Source of the DNA: QQUD01 sp039029915
Lineage (GTDB): Bacteria > Chloroflexota > Anaerolineae > Promineifilales > Promineifilaceae
NCBI GenBank assembly: GCA_039029915.1
Contig: JBCCFD010000378.1
Span: 1-8,100, forward strand
Length of the DNA: 8,100 nucleotides
Direction: 5' to 3'
The position numbers were made by a program, and so were the translations under genes. This document shows positions 1 to 5,715 of this stretch, piece by piece (within the stretch, counting starts at the first letter, position 1; every line of letters starts with the position of its first letter). The notes beneath the pieces were generated by a model. That model was not told where the DNA came from. It ran no database searches and saw only the letters and a list, made by a program, of their open reading frames with translations.

Positions 1-360
1 CCGGCCTAAGTAGTCCATCCCTCCACCGACCCAGGTCATTGATTCCCCTACGAAAAGACTAAGCGAGATGATAATTTGATGGGGCGCTAAGCTGGCTGAC
101 TTGAGTTCGTCAATAACAGTCGGAATCACATTGGGGCGTACGGCAATAAAAATGAAATCAGCTTGCTGTACAGATTTTATATTGTCCTGCATGATGCGAA
201 CACCAAAATGATTGCGCAGAAGATTCAGGCGCTCTAAGCCTCGACTGCTGATCGTAATTTGGGCAGGGGTTAAGGTGTTTTTGAGCAATTTTTCAAGCAG
301 AATTTCCGTGATGTGCCCCCCGCCGATGAAGGAGACTTTGGCGTGCGTGAATGGCGTCAT
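1..360 (-). CDS. Pyrroline-5-carboxylate reductase-like NAD(P)-dependent oxidoreductase, 3' part beyond window
   Basis: The 120 codons visible begin at an ATG at 360 and read off the left edge, so the C-terminal part is missing. The N-terminus has a Rossmann beta-alpha-beta start, VSFIGGGHITEILLEKLL (residues 9-26), which matches the ProC/F420-dependent NADP oxidoreductase pattern IGxGxM. A second-strand motif DFIFIAVRPNVIP (about 73-85) corresponds to the 'D-hvhLAVKPQ' region of ProC. Family members reduce 1-pyrroline-5-carboxylate to proline, or related cyclic imines, using NAD(P)H. The segment after IIISL departs from the usual 'sihAG(v/i)' ProC consensus, so a different imine or keto substrate is possible. 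The ATG overlaps the upstream gene's TGA as ATGA. No clear separate ribosome site is visible, so translation is probably coupled to the B12 protein. The family is fairly sure; the substrate is not. Confidence 0.72.
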   Translation of the reverse strand, partial: MTPFTHAKVSFIGGGHITEILLEKLLKNTLTPAQITISSRGLERLNLLRNHFGVRIMQDNIKSVQQADFIFIAVRPNVIPTVIDELKSASLAPHQIIISLSLFVGESMTWVGGGMDYLGR

Positions 361-2123
361 GACGGCTTTGCCAACAGGGTTTGTAGCTTTTGATCCAGCT
401 GAGGCGAAACGGCCGTATGGAACCCTAACGCTTGCAGCTGCAGCGTGGCATCAATAGGAAGCGCCTCATTCTCCACCTTTTGGTTGAGAACACCCCCCAT
501 CAGAACGGGAGCATCGATGCTTCGCTGGGATAAGGCGGCTTTGAGCTGTTTCGCATAATCAATAGCCATGCCGTTATGCGTACTAATCAAAATCGCATCG
601 ACCTCGTGCTGTTCCGCATATTTTGCGACGGCAAGGGCGCTTTGCTCAGCCCCGATATTGATAACATGTGCCCCTGCTCGACCTAGCAGTTCGTGTAGGA
701 CAAAAATGGCGTGTTCATGAACGTCAGTTGAAGCAAGGAGTAGGCGTTGATGTTTAACGGCCGTTTTCATCCTCATATGCCTAAATTGAGGCGCAAACGT
801 TTCAATGGCGTTTAAAGACTGGGTGAAAATATCCGTTGGAATCTTAGCCCGACGCCTTTGCAATGATTCATCCCACGTGCCGACGCCAAACTGGGCTTCA
901 AATGCGGTTGGACCAAGCTGTTTGAGGACAAAAAGGAGCTGCAGTGGATTTTGGATATCGACGCCTGCTTCCTGTAGTCCTGCCAGCGCATTCGCAAAAA
1001 CGATACGCCCTCCCTCAACAACCTCATCCGCAAATTGATAAGCGGCCGTGAAGTCGATATGAGAGTGCAGTCGGCGCGCCGTTTGCTCAACCTGTCGGCT
1101 AAAAGTGTGAATTTCAGCAATTTCTTCCATGGATGGTATACGGACCGCTTCCGTAATAGGGAGAGGGTGGACAGCGTGGCCTGTCGGGCATTCCAATTGC
1201 GCCAAAATATCCCACAGGAGATATTCACCCACAACGCCCCAATTGTGTGAGAAGTTTTGCGTAAATGAAATAGTGTCCCCATAAATCATTGACCCCACGC
1301 ATGCTTCATCGTGGATGCGATTGAGGGCAAAAACCCAGCCGACTCTTTTGAGTGGATCGCTTGTTAAACCCCCAATGCAGTGGGCCAGCTTGGCGCCAAG
1401 CAACGTTTCAACAATATATTTTTCTAAAAGCGCCCAGCCTGCAATGGTCACGCAGTCAAAAAAGAGGGCACCAAAGCCATCTTCGAGGTAGGAGTGAAGC
1501 ATCACCCCGTCAGAACGCTTCTTTCCCAATAGGGCGATGGCTTTTGTTGTCTCAACGGCCGTTGCAATGGGATCGGTCCACATGGGGGCTTGGTGAGCAA
1601 AATATTGGGACAGATTGCCAATGGTGGTCACACCTGCTTTAAGCGCATGGACGGTGTTTACCGTTGAAGCGGGAAAGCCGATCATGAAATCTCCCATGTG
1701 GGGTTGAATGGGAACCACCTTGCCCACCTCTGGCCAATTGCTTTGGGAGAGCATCGGCCCAGTTTCAGCCGGCACCCCTTCGCGAGCGTTAAGGGGTAAC
1801 GACATACGGCGATCAAGACATAGCCCCGCCCGATCAATCACAAAGTTCTCGCTTTCGGCATGATGGTAAAGATGTTGCAACGCCTGAACGGTTGTTTCCC
1901 ACGAGCCCATCCCAATATGGGCGTGATACATGATAGCGCCATCCTGCATGCGCTCTGTTTTATAGGCCAGTTCAGAACGAACATCCATTTTTTGGCAAAA
2001 AAGCGACTGCCCAAGGGTCAATCCCTCTGCGATGGCCCGTCCTTCTGAAATAATTTGATTACAGTCAGGAAGAGGTGTGTTAAGAATAGGTTGCAGCTGA
2101 TGCGGGAAGCTAGATTTTGGCAT
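357..2123 (-). CDS. Cobalamin-dependent mutase-like protein: glutamate-mutase-epsilon-like barrel fused to a B12-binding domain
   Basis: The protein is 588 residues from the ATG at 2123. In-frame alternatives are ATG 2135 and TTG 2159; none has a convincing ribosome site. Residues about 58-420 resemble the TIM-barrel (epsilon/MutE) subunit of glutamate mutase: SLPLNAREGVPAETGP parallels 'NLPLQARHGTPD', and a segment VPIQPHMGDFMIGFP...AGVTTIGN parallels 'LVPPSMSNAVGI...GVKNITVG'. Residues about 458-588 form a B12-binding Rossmann domain: DVHEHA (467-472) is the DxHxxG box with the cobalt-ligating His469, STH (514-516) stands at the SxL position, and MGG (542-544) is the late glycine motif. The final Gly of DxHxxG is Ala here. 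Glutamate mutase normally has the two parts on separate chains; here they are fused with the B12 domain at the C-terminus. The expected chemistry is adenosylcobalamin radical rearrangement of an amino acid. It forms an operon with the ProC-like gene (4-base overlap). The exact substrate is unknown. Confidence 0.75.
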   Translation of the reverse strand: MPKSSFPHQLQPILNTPLPDCNQIISEGRAIAEGLTLGQSLFCQKMDVRSELAYKTERMQDGAIMYHAHIGMGSWETTVQALQHLYHHAESENFVIDRAGLCLDRRMSLPLNAREGVPAETGPMLSQSNWPEVGKVVPIQPHMGDFMIGFPASTVNTVHALKAGVTTIGNLSQYFAHQAPMWTDPIATAVETTKAIALLGKKRSDGVMLHSYLEDGFGALFFDCVTIAGWALLEKYIVETLLGAKLAHCIGGLTSDPLKRVGWVFALNRIHDEACVGSMIYGDTISFTQNFSHNWGVVGEYLLWDILAQLECPTGHAVHPLPITEAVRIPSMEEIAEIHTFSRQVEQTARRLHSHIDFTAAYQFADEVVEGGRIVFANALAGLQEAGVDIQNPLQLLFVLKQLGPTAFEAQFGVGTWDESLQRRRAKIPTDIFTQSLNAIETFAPQFRHMRMKTAVKHQRLLLASTDVHEHAIFVLHELLGRAGAHVINIGAEQSALAVAKYAEQHEVDAILISTHNGMAIDYAKQLKAALSQRSIDAPVLMGGVLNQKVENEALPIDATLQLQALGFHTAVSPQLDQKLQTLLAKPS

Positions 2124-2194
2124 AATGACGAGCATCCCATAAATGCCATTTTTAAGCAACTGACCCGAACTCTTTTGCGAGGGATTCAGGAAGC

Positions 2195-2314
2195 TGCGAC
2201 CGTTACCTCCTTACTTCACTTCCAATTTTTCTCCCCAGCTTCAATCGGTACCTTGGCCCAATTTTCCATCGGGGGGAGCGGACAGCTATACGCCTCGGAG
2301 TAGGCGCGGTAAGG
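2195..2314. repeat. Left copy of the direct repeat flanking the tetR-operon block
   Basis: The core 2219-2314 aligns base for base with 7922-8017 (90 of 96 identical by eye) in the same orientation. Weaker similarity continues on the low-coordinate side, to about 2195, into sequence matching the palindrome at 7899-7916 (minus strand AAGGAGGTAACGGTCG here, AAGGGGAGAACGATCGG there). The outer boundary near 2314 is sharp. Everything from the hairpin at 2387 to the terminator at 7898 lies between the copies, a repeat-to-repeat period of 5703 bp. Confidence 0.85.
2216..2314 (-). pseudogene. Remnant of a DUF1684 gene: last 32 codons plus stop
   Basis: Read on the minus strand, this segment encodes a C-terminus beginning PYRAYSEAYSCPLPP and ending AGEKNWK, then TGA. 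It is the same C-terminus as the DUF1684 gene at the right edge (7919-8100), with 6 base differences over 96. Four of the six are third-position changes; the protein differs at Cys to Arg in the PYCAY motif and at one Lys/Arg. Upstream of codon 1 of this block (beyond 2314) the similarity stops abruptly and no DUF1684-like reading continues, so the gene body is absent. Just after the last Lys codon the stretch GAAGT is tandemly repeated relative to the right copy. It has no start codon of its own and is almost certainly not expressed as a protein. Confidence 0.85.
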
Positions 2315-2386
2315 GTTTTGTGAACAACAATTGGCAAAGGAAATTTTCTCTGATTGCCAGATTGCAGCATGTATAAATTGATATTT

Positions 2387-2413
2387 ATCTATTTCACTGA
2401 CCGGGAAATAGAT
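2387..2413. other. Perfect 9-bp inverted repeat downstream of tetR (possible terminator hairpin)
   Basis: ATCTATTTC (2387-2395) pairs perfectly with GAAATAGAT (2405-2413) around a 9-nt loop. It lies about 45 nt past the tetR stop codon, where a transcript end is expected. On the minus strand it is not followed by a clean U-run (GATAAATATC follows), so it is at best a weak intrinsic terminator. The right arm is part of AAATAGATTGA (2406-2416), repeated exactly at 2441-2451. The stretch 2315-2457 holds nothing else that I can interpret and no gene. Confidence 0.4.
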
Positions 2414-2457
2414 TGACTACGTTTTGAAAGCCATAATTAAAAATAGATTGATGGAAT

Positions 2458-3045
2458 TTAAGTGGTCAAGCTTTTGCCCACACCTTCAATCAACATTGGG
2501 ATAATTTGGTTGGTGAATTGTTCAATGGATAGGTCATTCATAAAATGTTGCCCCCAAAGTGTAACGCCTCCAAAAATTAAACCTGATGTAAAAATTGCTA
2601 GCTTATTTGTAGCAACTGCTGAGTCTAATTGCTTTGTCCAATTGAGTACAGTTTCGTAGATGCCGTTCTGAAGCTCAACCATGATTAGCGGGGTTAATTC
2701 ACTCGTCGATGTCGGCTTACAATCTTTGTTGATCTTCAACATTAAGTTGCCAGCCGTAATAATCAACATTCGTAGATTTTCCTCGTTAAAGCCTGTTGAA
2801 TTTACAAACCCTGATGATAAATCCCGCCGTATACGATCTCCAATCGCAGCTTTAAAGAGGTCATACTTGTCCGTGAAATGAGCATAAAAAGTTGATCTGT
2901 TGACCATTGCTAATTCTGTGATGTCTTGCACAGAGATTTTCTGCAAAGGTTGCTCCTGCATCAGCGAGTGCAGCGCTTCGATTAAATTTTTTCGTGATCG
3001 CCTGACTCTCAAATCTATCTTATCTGTTGAGACGTTTTCCAACAT
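2458..3045 (-). CDS. TetR/AcrR-family transcriptional regulator
   Basis: This 195-residue DNA-binding repressor has the usual TetR size. The N-terminus RVRRSRKNLIEALHSLM leads into the helix-turn-helix, about residues 37-57 (ISVQDITELAMVNRSTFYAHF), followed by the family's DKYDLF. The remaining ~135 residues are a helical ligand-binding and dimerisation domain with no recognisable ligand signature. The ATG at 3045 was chosen because AGGGAT lies about 8 nt upstream; the TTG at 3051 would sit too close to that site. It is transcribed divergently from the SDR/LLM operon, and the gap holds a strong inverted repeat (3085-3111), so it most likely represses the operon and perhaps itself. The gene is visibly more AT-rich than its neighbours, which may indicate separate origin. 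The family is near certain; the ligand is unknown. Confidence 0.9.
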   Translation of the reverse strand: MLENVSTDKIDLRVRRSRKNLIEALHSLMQEQPLQKISVQDITELAMVNRSTFYAHFTDKYDLFKAAIGDRIRRDLSSGFVNSTGFNEENLRMLIITAGNLMLKINKDCKPTSTSELTPLIMVELQNGIYETVLNWTKQLDSAVATNKLAIFTSGLIFGGVTLWGQHFMNDLSIEQFTNQIIPMLIEGVGKSLTT

Positions 3046-3084
3046 ATTCAAATCCCTGTTGCTTATCTAACGATATTTAGTTTT

Positions 3085-3111
3085 TGTTGGTTGTCCTCAA
3101 GATAACCAACA
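3085..3111. promoter_or_regulatory. Probable TetR operator, 11-5-11 inverted repeat
   Basis: TGTTGGTTGTC (3085-3095), spacer CTCAA, then GATAACCAACA (3101-3111). The arms match at 10 of 11 positions. It sits between the divergent tetR and membrane-protein genes and overlaps the -35 element of the plus-strand promoter. Size and placement are typical of operators bound by a TetR dimer. Binding by this particular regulator is an inference from position. Confidence 0.75.
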
Positions 3112-3119
3112 GATATATT
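3091..3119 (+). promoter_or_regulatory. Sigma-70-type promoter of the SDR/LLM operon
   Basis: The -35 element TTGTCC (3091-3096, 4 of 6 to consensus) is separated by 17 bp from the -10 element TATATT (3114-3119, 5 of 6). The predicted transcription start is near 3126. The operator covers the -35 and spacer, so a bound repressor would exclude RNA polymerase. The leader to the ATG at 3191 would be about 65 nt. Confidence 0.6.
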
Positions 3120-3142
3120 TTAACGGACATATGGTTGATAAA

Positions 3143-3154
3143 CAACAATTGTTG
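3143..3154. promoter_or_regulatory. Perfect 12-bp palindrome in the operon leader
   Basis: CAACAATTGTTG lies about 17 bp past the predicted transcription start and shares the TTGTTGG/CCAACA flavour of the operator arms. It could be an auxiliary operator half or chance in AT-rich sequence. No experimental meaning can be assigned. Confidence 0.3.
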
Positions 3155-3190
3155 GAAAAATTGGGATATATTTCTACAGAAGGGAAATTA

Positions 3191-3637
3191 ATGAAAAATA
3201 TTTCGATCTTATTAAAGATAGCAGCCGTTCTCTGGATTATCTGGGGAGCTGTTCACATACTTGCAGGCGTTTTAACCATGAGTGCAATCTTTGGAGGCGA
3301 CATCGCAGGAGGCATCAGTGGCATTGCCGACGCGATCGATCCTGCTACATTGCAACTTGACTACCCAGATGCGGTAGGCGGCTTACTAGGTCAACATGGT
3401 TTCAATCTGTTTTGGATCGGCTTCGTGACGTTGATCTCTGCCTTCTTCATTTGGCGTGGGAGTGCAAACGCCATCTTTCTTGCTGCGATTACAGGCGGAC
3501 TGGCCGATGTTGGCTATTTCTTATTTATGGATTTAGGTGGCTATGTCAATTTTGTCCCTGGTACAGTGATGACATTTGTTTCAGCGACAGCCATCATTTT
3601 GAGCTTTTACGTCTACTTAATTGGGGAACGAGCTTAA
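3191..3637 (+). CDS. Small four-helix integral membrane protein, function unknown
   Basis: The protein has 148 residues and four hydrophobic segments, at about 5-30, 71-88, 93-113 and 122-144. The longer polar stretch 35-70 between helices 1 and 2 contains DPATLQLDYPDAVGGLLGQHG. Helix 3 ends in a loop DLGGYVNFVPGT. I recognise the general type (small conserved bacterial inner-membrane protein) but no named function. The ATG at 3191 was preferred because GAAGGGA lies 5 nt upstream. An in-frame ATG at 3131 is only about 5 nt after the predicted transcription start and has no ribosome site; it would add 20 polar residues. This is the first gene of the operon, with 21 bp to SDR-1. As promoter-proximal cargo of a TetR-controlled redox operon it may be a membrane partner or transporter-like accessory, which is inference. 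Confidence 0.8.
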   Translation: MKNISILLKIAAVLWIIWGAVHILAGVLTMSAIFGGDIAGGISGIADAIDPATLQLDYPDAVGGLLGQHGFNLFWIGFVTLISAFFIWRGSANAIFLAAITGGLADVGYFLFMDLGGYVNFVPGTVMTFVSATAIILSFYVYLIGERA

Positions 3638-3658
3638 CCGAACAAGGAATTATACACG

Positions 3659-4477
3659 ATGGAACAATACATTTTGCTTACAGGTGGACACAGTGGCATC
3701 GGCCTTGCATTAACAAAGATGCTTCTCAAACCTGGCAATAAAATCGGTCTTATTATTCGCGACGAGACGCGACAACAGCAGGTGATGTCAGCGTTTGACG
3801 CCTTTCCAAAAACGCTGGTGAACGACATTGACTTTTTCTTTGCTGATTTGAGCGTTCAGCAACAAGTTCGCGCCGTCGCACAGCACATCATGGATAAGTG
3901 GCCGCGCATCGACCGCTTGTTTAACAACGCTGGTGTCATAGCAATGAAAGGCGACCGTAAGCAGTCGAAGCAGGGCAACGAATGGCATTTCGAAATCAAT
4001 ACGCTCGCACCTTATCTTCTGACAACGGAACTAAAGCCGCTGTTGATGAATTCGGCCGATGCCAAAGTTGTCACGACCGTAACCGGCGGCATGGGCGGAC
4101 GCAAATTGCGCACCGACCAAATTCTGGATGACAACTTTTCAAAAGGTATTGGACTATACCAGCAGTCGAAACAGGCTGTGATGCTGTTGATGAATGATTT
4201 GGCCGATGAGATGCCGGGTGTCGAATTCTTGTCGGTCAATCCTGGAACCATCAAAACCAGAATGAGTTTGGGAGATAAGGCTCCGATTCTCTTAAGATTT
4301 ATGGCGCGTCTGTTTTTCAGCGAGCCAGAAATGGGTGGTCAACGACTTTATAATGCGGCGTATGATGCACGATTTTCGGCCGAAAACCGGGTCTTCCTAC
4401 AAAACGATAAAGTTGTTCCCATCAAACACAGCCTCTCGGCAGTCGACAAAACGGCCCTGCTGGCAAGGATTGCCTAA
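3659..4477 (+). CDS. Short-chain dehydrogenase/reductase SDR-1
   Basis: The protein has 272 residues and a Rossmann fold binding NAD(P)(H). Motifs in order: TGGHSGIG (8-15, the TGxxxGxG cofactor loop), ADL (62-64), NNAG (89-92), the active-site helix Asn at 114 (FEINTLAP), the strand VVTTVTGG (137-144), the catalytic YQQSK (167-171, YxxxK) and NPGTIKT (194-200). The long gap between the strand and Tyr167 resembles the retinol-dehydrogenase/WWOX-like SDRs. The usual catalytic Ser after that strand appears to be Thr (140 or 142). A cytosolic NAD(P)-dependent interconversion of an alcohol and a carbonyl is expected; the substrate is unknown. It is about 62% identical by eye to SDR-3 (6529-7350) along its whole length, so the two arose by duplication. 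AAGGA lies about 10 nt before the ATG, and 22 bp separate it from the LLM gene. Confidence 0.9.
   Translation: MEQYILLTGGHSGIGLALTKMLLKPGNKIGLIIRDETRQQQVMSAFDAFPKTLVNDIDFFFADLSVQQQVRAVAQHIMDKWPRIDRLFNNAGVIAMKGDRKQSKQGNEWHFEINTLAPYLLTTELKPLLMNSADAKVVTTVTGGMGGRKLRTDQILDDNFSKGIGLYQQSKQAVMLLMNDLADEMPGVEFLSVNPGTIKTRMSLGDKAPILLRFMARLFFSEPEMGGQRLYNAAYDARFSAENRVFLQNDKVVPIKHSLSAVDKTALLARIA
4373..4386. repeat. Longest example of a dispersed CGGCCG-centred palindrome
   Basis: TTTTCGGCCGAAAA is a 14-bp perfect palindrome. It is one member of a dispersed set. TCGGCCGA occurs at 4052, 4376, 5788, 5961, 6423 and 6465; ACGGCCGT at 409, 757, 1555, 5094, 7731 and 8078; CGGCCG with asymmetric flanks at 1043, 5127 and 7815. 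All but the copy near 7815 lie inside genes. Confidence 0.75.
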
Positions 4478-4499
4478 ATTCTCAAGCTAGGAAAAAATC

Positions 4500-5552
4500 A
4501 TGGAAATTGGAATTGATAGCTTTGCAGCCACCACGCTAAATGATAGCGAACCATACGATGCCAGGGCAGGCAGCCGGGCGATGACCGAACTGTTGGAGCG
4601 CATAGTCTTTGCAGAGGAGGTCGGCTTTGACTCGTTTGCGATTGGTCAGCACTTTCGCAAACAGTTTTTAGATTCATCACCAGCATTGATCTTGACGGCG
4701 GCGGCGGCACGAACAGAGCGGATTCGCTTATCAAGCGCGGTAACCGTCCTCAGCGTTGCCGACCCCGTGCGTGTCTTTCAAGATTTTGCCACGCTTGATC
4801 TGATTTCGCAGGGGCGTGCCGAGATCGTAGCTGGTCGGGGATCGTTTACCGATGGGTTCCCTCTTTTCGGCCTAGACTTGAAGAACTACGACGAGATGTT
4901 TGCCGAGAAGCTCGACCTGTTGCTCAGGCTCCGCGAGAATGAGTTTGTTACATGGTCAGGTAAATTTCGCCCCTCCCTCACCAATCAGCCTGTCTACCCA
5001 CGACCGCTACAAGAGCCGTTACCGATTTGGTTAGGGGTCGGCGGCACCCTCGCTTCTTTTGAACGCGCTGGGAGGTTGGGGCTGCAGCTGATGACGGCCG
5101 TTATCGGCGGCAAAACAGCACGTTTTCGGCCGGCTATCGACCTCTATCGGCAAACCTACACAAAGGCTGGTCATCCACCCGAAAAAATGAAAGTCGGCTT
5201 GCACTCGCTGGGCTACGTCGCTGCAACGACACAACAGGCGCACGATGACTACTTTCCCGGCTATGCCATGATGTTTAACGATGTTGGTAAGGAACGCGGC
5301 TGGCGGCAGGTTGACCGCAGACATTTTGACGCACAGGCAGGGGAAGAAGGGGCGTTGCTCGTTGGCAATCCCGAAGAGGTTGCCGAAAAAATCATTCGCC
5401 ACAGTCAGGCACTCGGTGGGATTTCTCGCCTGACCTTCAATATGGACAATCCCGGCATGTCTCATGAGAAGCTAATGCGCTCCATCGAACTGATCGGCAC
5501 GCTGGTGATTCCCCGGGTTCGGGACACAGAAAAGTTACAACTTGAGAGGTAA
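4500..5552 (+). CDS. LLM-class (luciferase-like) flavin-dependent oxidoreductase, TIGR03858-like
   Basis: This 350-residue protein belongs to the bacterial luciferase superfamily, a TIM barrel using FMN (in some members F420). It follows the KPN_01858/LLM_2I7G pattern closely: MEIGIDSF at the start, VGFDSFAIGQHFRKQF (41-56), SSPALILTAAAARTERIRLSSAVTVLS (59-85), DPVRVFQDFATLDLISQGRAEIVAGRGSF (88-116, the flavin-phosphate region), TWSGKFRP (151-158), then PLPIWLGVGGT (174-183). The C-terminal EEGALLVGNPEEVAEKI is also typical. Length is normal and no domain is missing. Family members are mostly uncharacterised; flavin-dependent monooxygenation or reduction of a small organic compound is the usual expectation. 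AGGA lies about 8 nt before the ATG. It is third in the operon, which would let it work in sequence with the SDRs on one substrate, an inference from context. Confidence 0.92.
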   Translation: MEIGIDSFAATTLNDSEPYDARAGSRAMTELLERIVFAEEVGFDSFAIGQHFRKQFLDSSPALILTAAAARTERIRLSSAVTVLSVADPVRVFQDFATLDLISQGRAEIVAGRGSFTDGFPLFGLDLKNYDEMFAEKLDLLLRLRENEFVTWSGKFRPSLTNQPVYPRPLQEPLPIWLGVGGTLASFERAGRLGLQLMTAVIGGKTARFRPAIDLYRQTYTKAGHPPEKMKVGLHSLGYVAATTQQAHDDYFPGYAMMFNDVGKERGWRQVDRRHFDAQAGEEGALLVGNPEEVAEKIIRHSQALGGISRLTFNMDNPGMSHEKLMRSIELIGTLVIPRVRDTEKLQLER

Positions 5553-5565
5553 GAACAACAAAGAC

Positions 5566-5715
5566 ATGAACCAGTTGGAAATGAAAGCGTTACGGAACGC
5601 GAGTTATTCATCAAAGGCGCTTGTTTACCGCAAAGCACCAAACTTTGAGATTGTGGACCTGCAAGAGGTCAATGTCGAGCTACAAAGTCGTAACGCTTTT
5701 CAAAGAGCAAAGTGA
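5566..5715 (+). CDS. Possible 49-residue small protein or leader ORF, overlapping the SDR-2 start
   Basis: The ORF starts at ATG 5566, 13 bp after the LLM stop, and ends in TGA 5713-5715, sharing one base with the SDR-2 ATG (TGATG). That arrangement suits translational coupling. The product is polar with no membrane helix. Its middle, KALVYRKAPNFEIVDL, resembles the first strands of zinc-type or MDR alcohol dehydrogenases (typically MKALVY...), so it could be a degenerate fragment of such a gene; this is a weak resemblance. The nearest ribosome-like site, GAGAGG (5544-5549), is 16 nt upstream, longer than ideal. The ORF contains both arms of an 11-bp inverted repeat. It may be a real small gene, a regulatory leader or a remnant. 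Confidence 0.4.
   Translation: MNQLEMKALRNASYSSKALVYRKAPNFEIVDLQEVNVELQSRNAFQRAK
5584..5699. repeat. 11-bp perfect inverted repeat around a 94-bp spacer
   Basis: AAAGCGTTACG (5584-5594) is the exact reverse complement of CGTAACGCTTT (5689-5699). The right arm ends 15 nt before the SDR-2 ATG, so pairing in the mRNA would place a long stem next to that gene's ribosome site. Alternatively the arms could be ends of a tiny inserted element; no target duplication is evident beside them. Confidence 0.6.

Noticed and set aside
812..1282. 156-codon minus-strand open frame inside the B12 gene
   Set aside because: It overlaps the well-supported mutase-like frame out of phase and its product shows no family resemblance; it is a shadow of a long gene. 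The plus-strand frames across 357-2123 are rejected for the same reason.
2202..2213. Strong Shine-Dalgarno-like AAGGAGGTAACG on the minus strand upstream of the B12 gene
   Set aside because: No start codon lies within 5-12 nt downstream, and the first in-frame option is over 40 nt away. The sequence aligns with the region after the DUF1684 stop in the right copy, so it is better explained as part of the repeat.
2429..2450. TTTAATTATG shared between the left gap (minus strand) and the DUF1684 gene near 8022-8035
   Set aside because: At first this suggested that the left remnant continued after an insertion, but the match is short and AT-rich, and the surrounding sequence does not align. I treat it as chance.
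2323..3151. AACAACAATTG present at 2323 and 3141, possibly a second TetR site
   Set aside because: Only 11 bases match, the 2323 copy lacks the symmetric TTGTTGG half, and it is not near a promoter I can recognise.
3131..3190. Longer N-terminus for the first membrane protein from the ATG at 3131
   Set aside because: It lies almost at the predicted transcription start and lacks a ribosome site, whereas the ATG at 3191 has GAAGGGA at good spacing and begins just before the first membrane helix.
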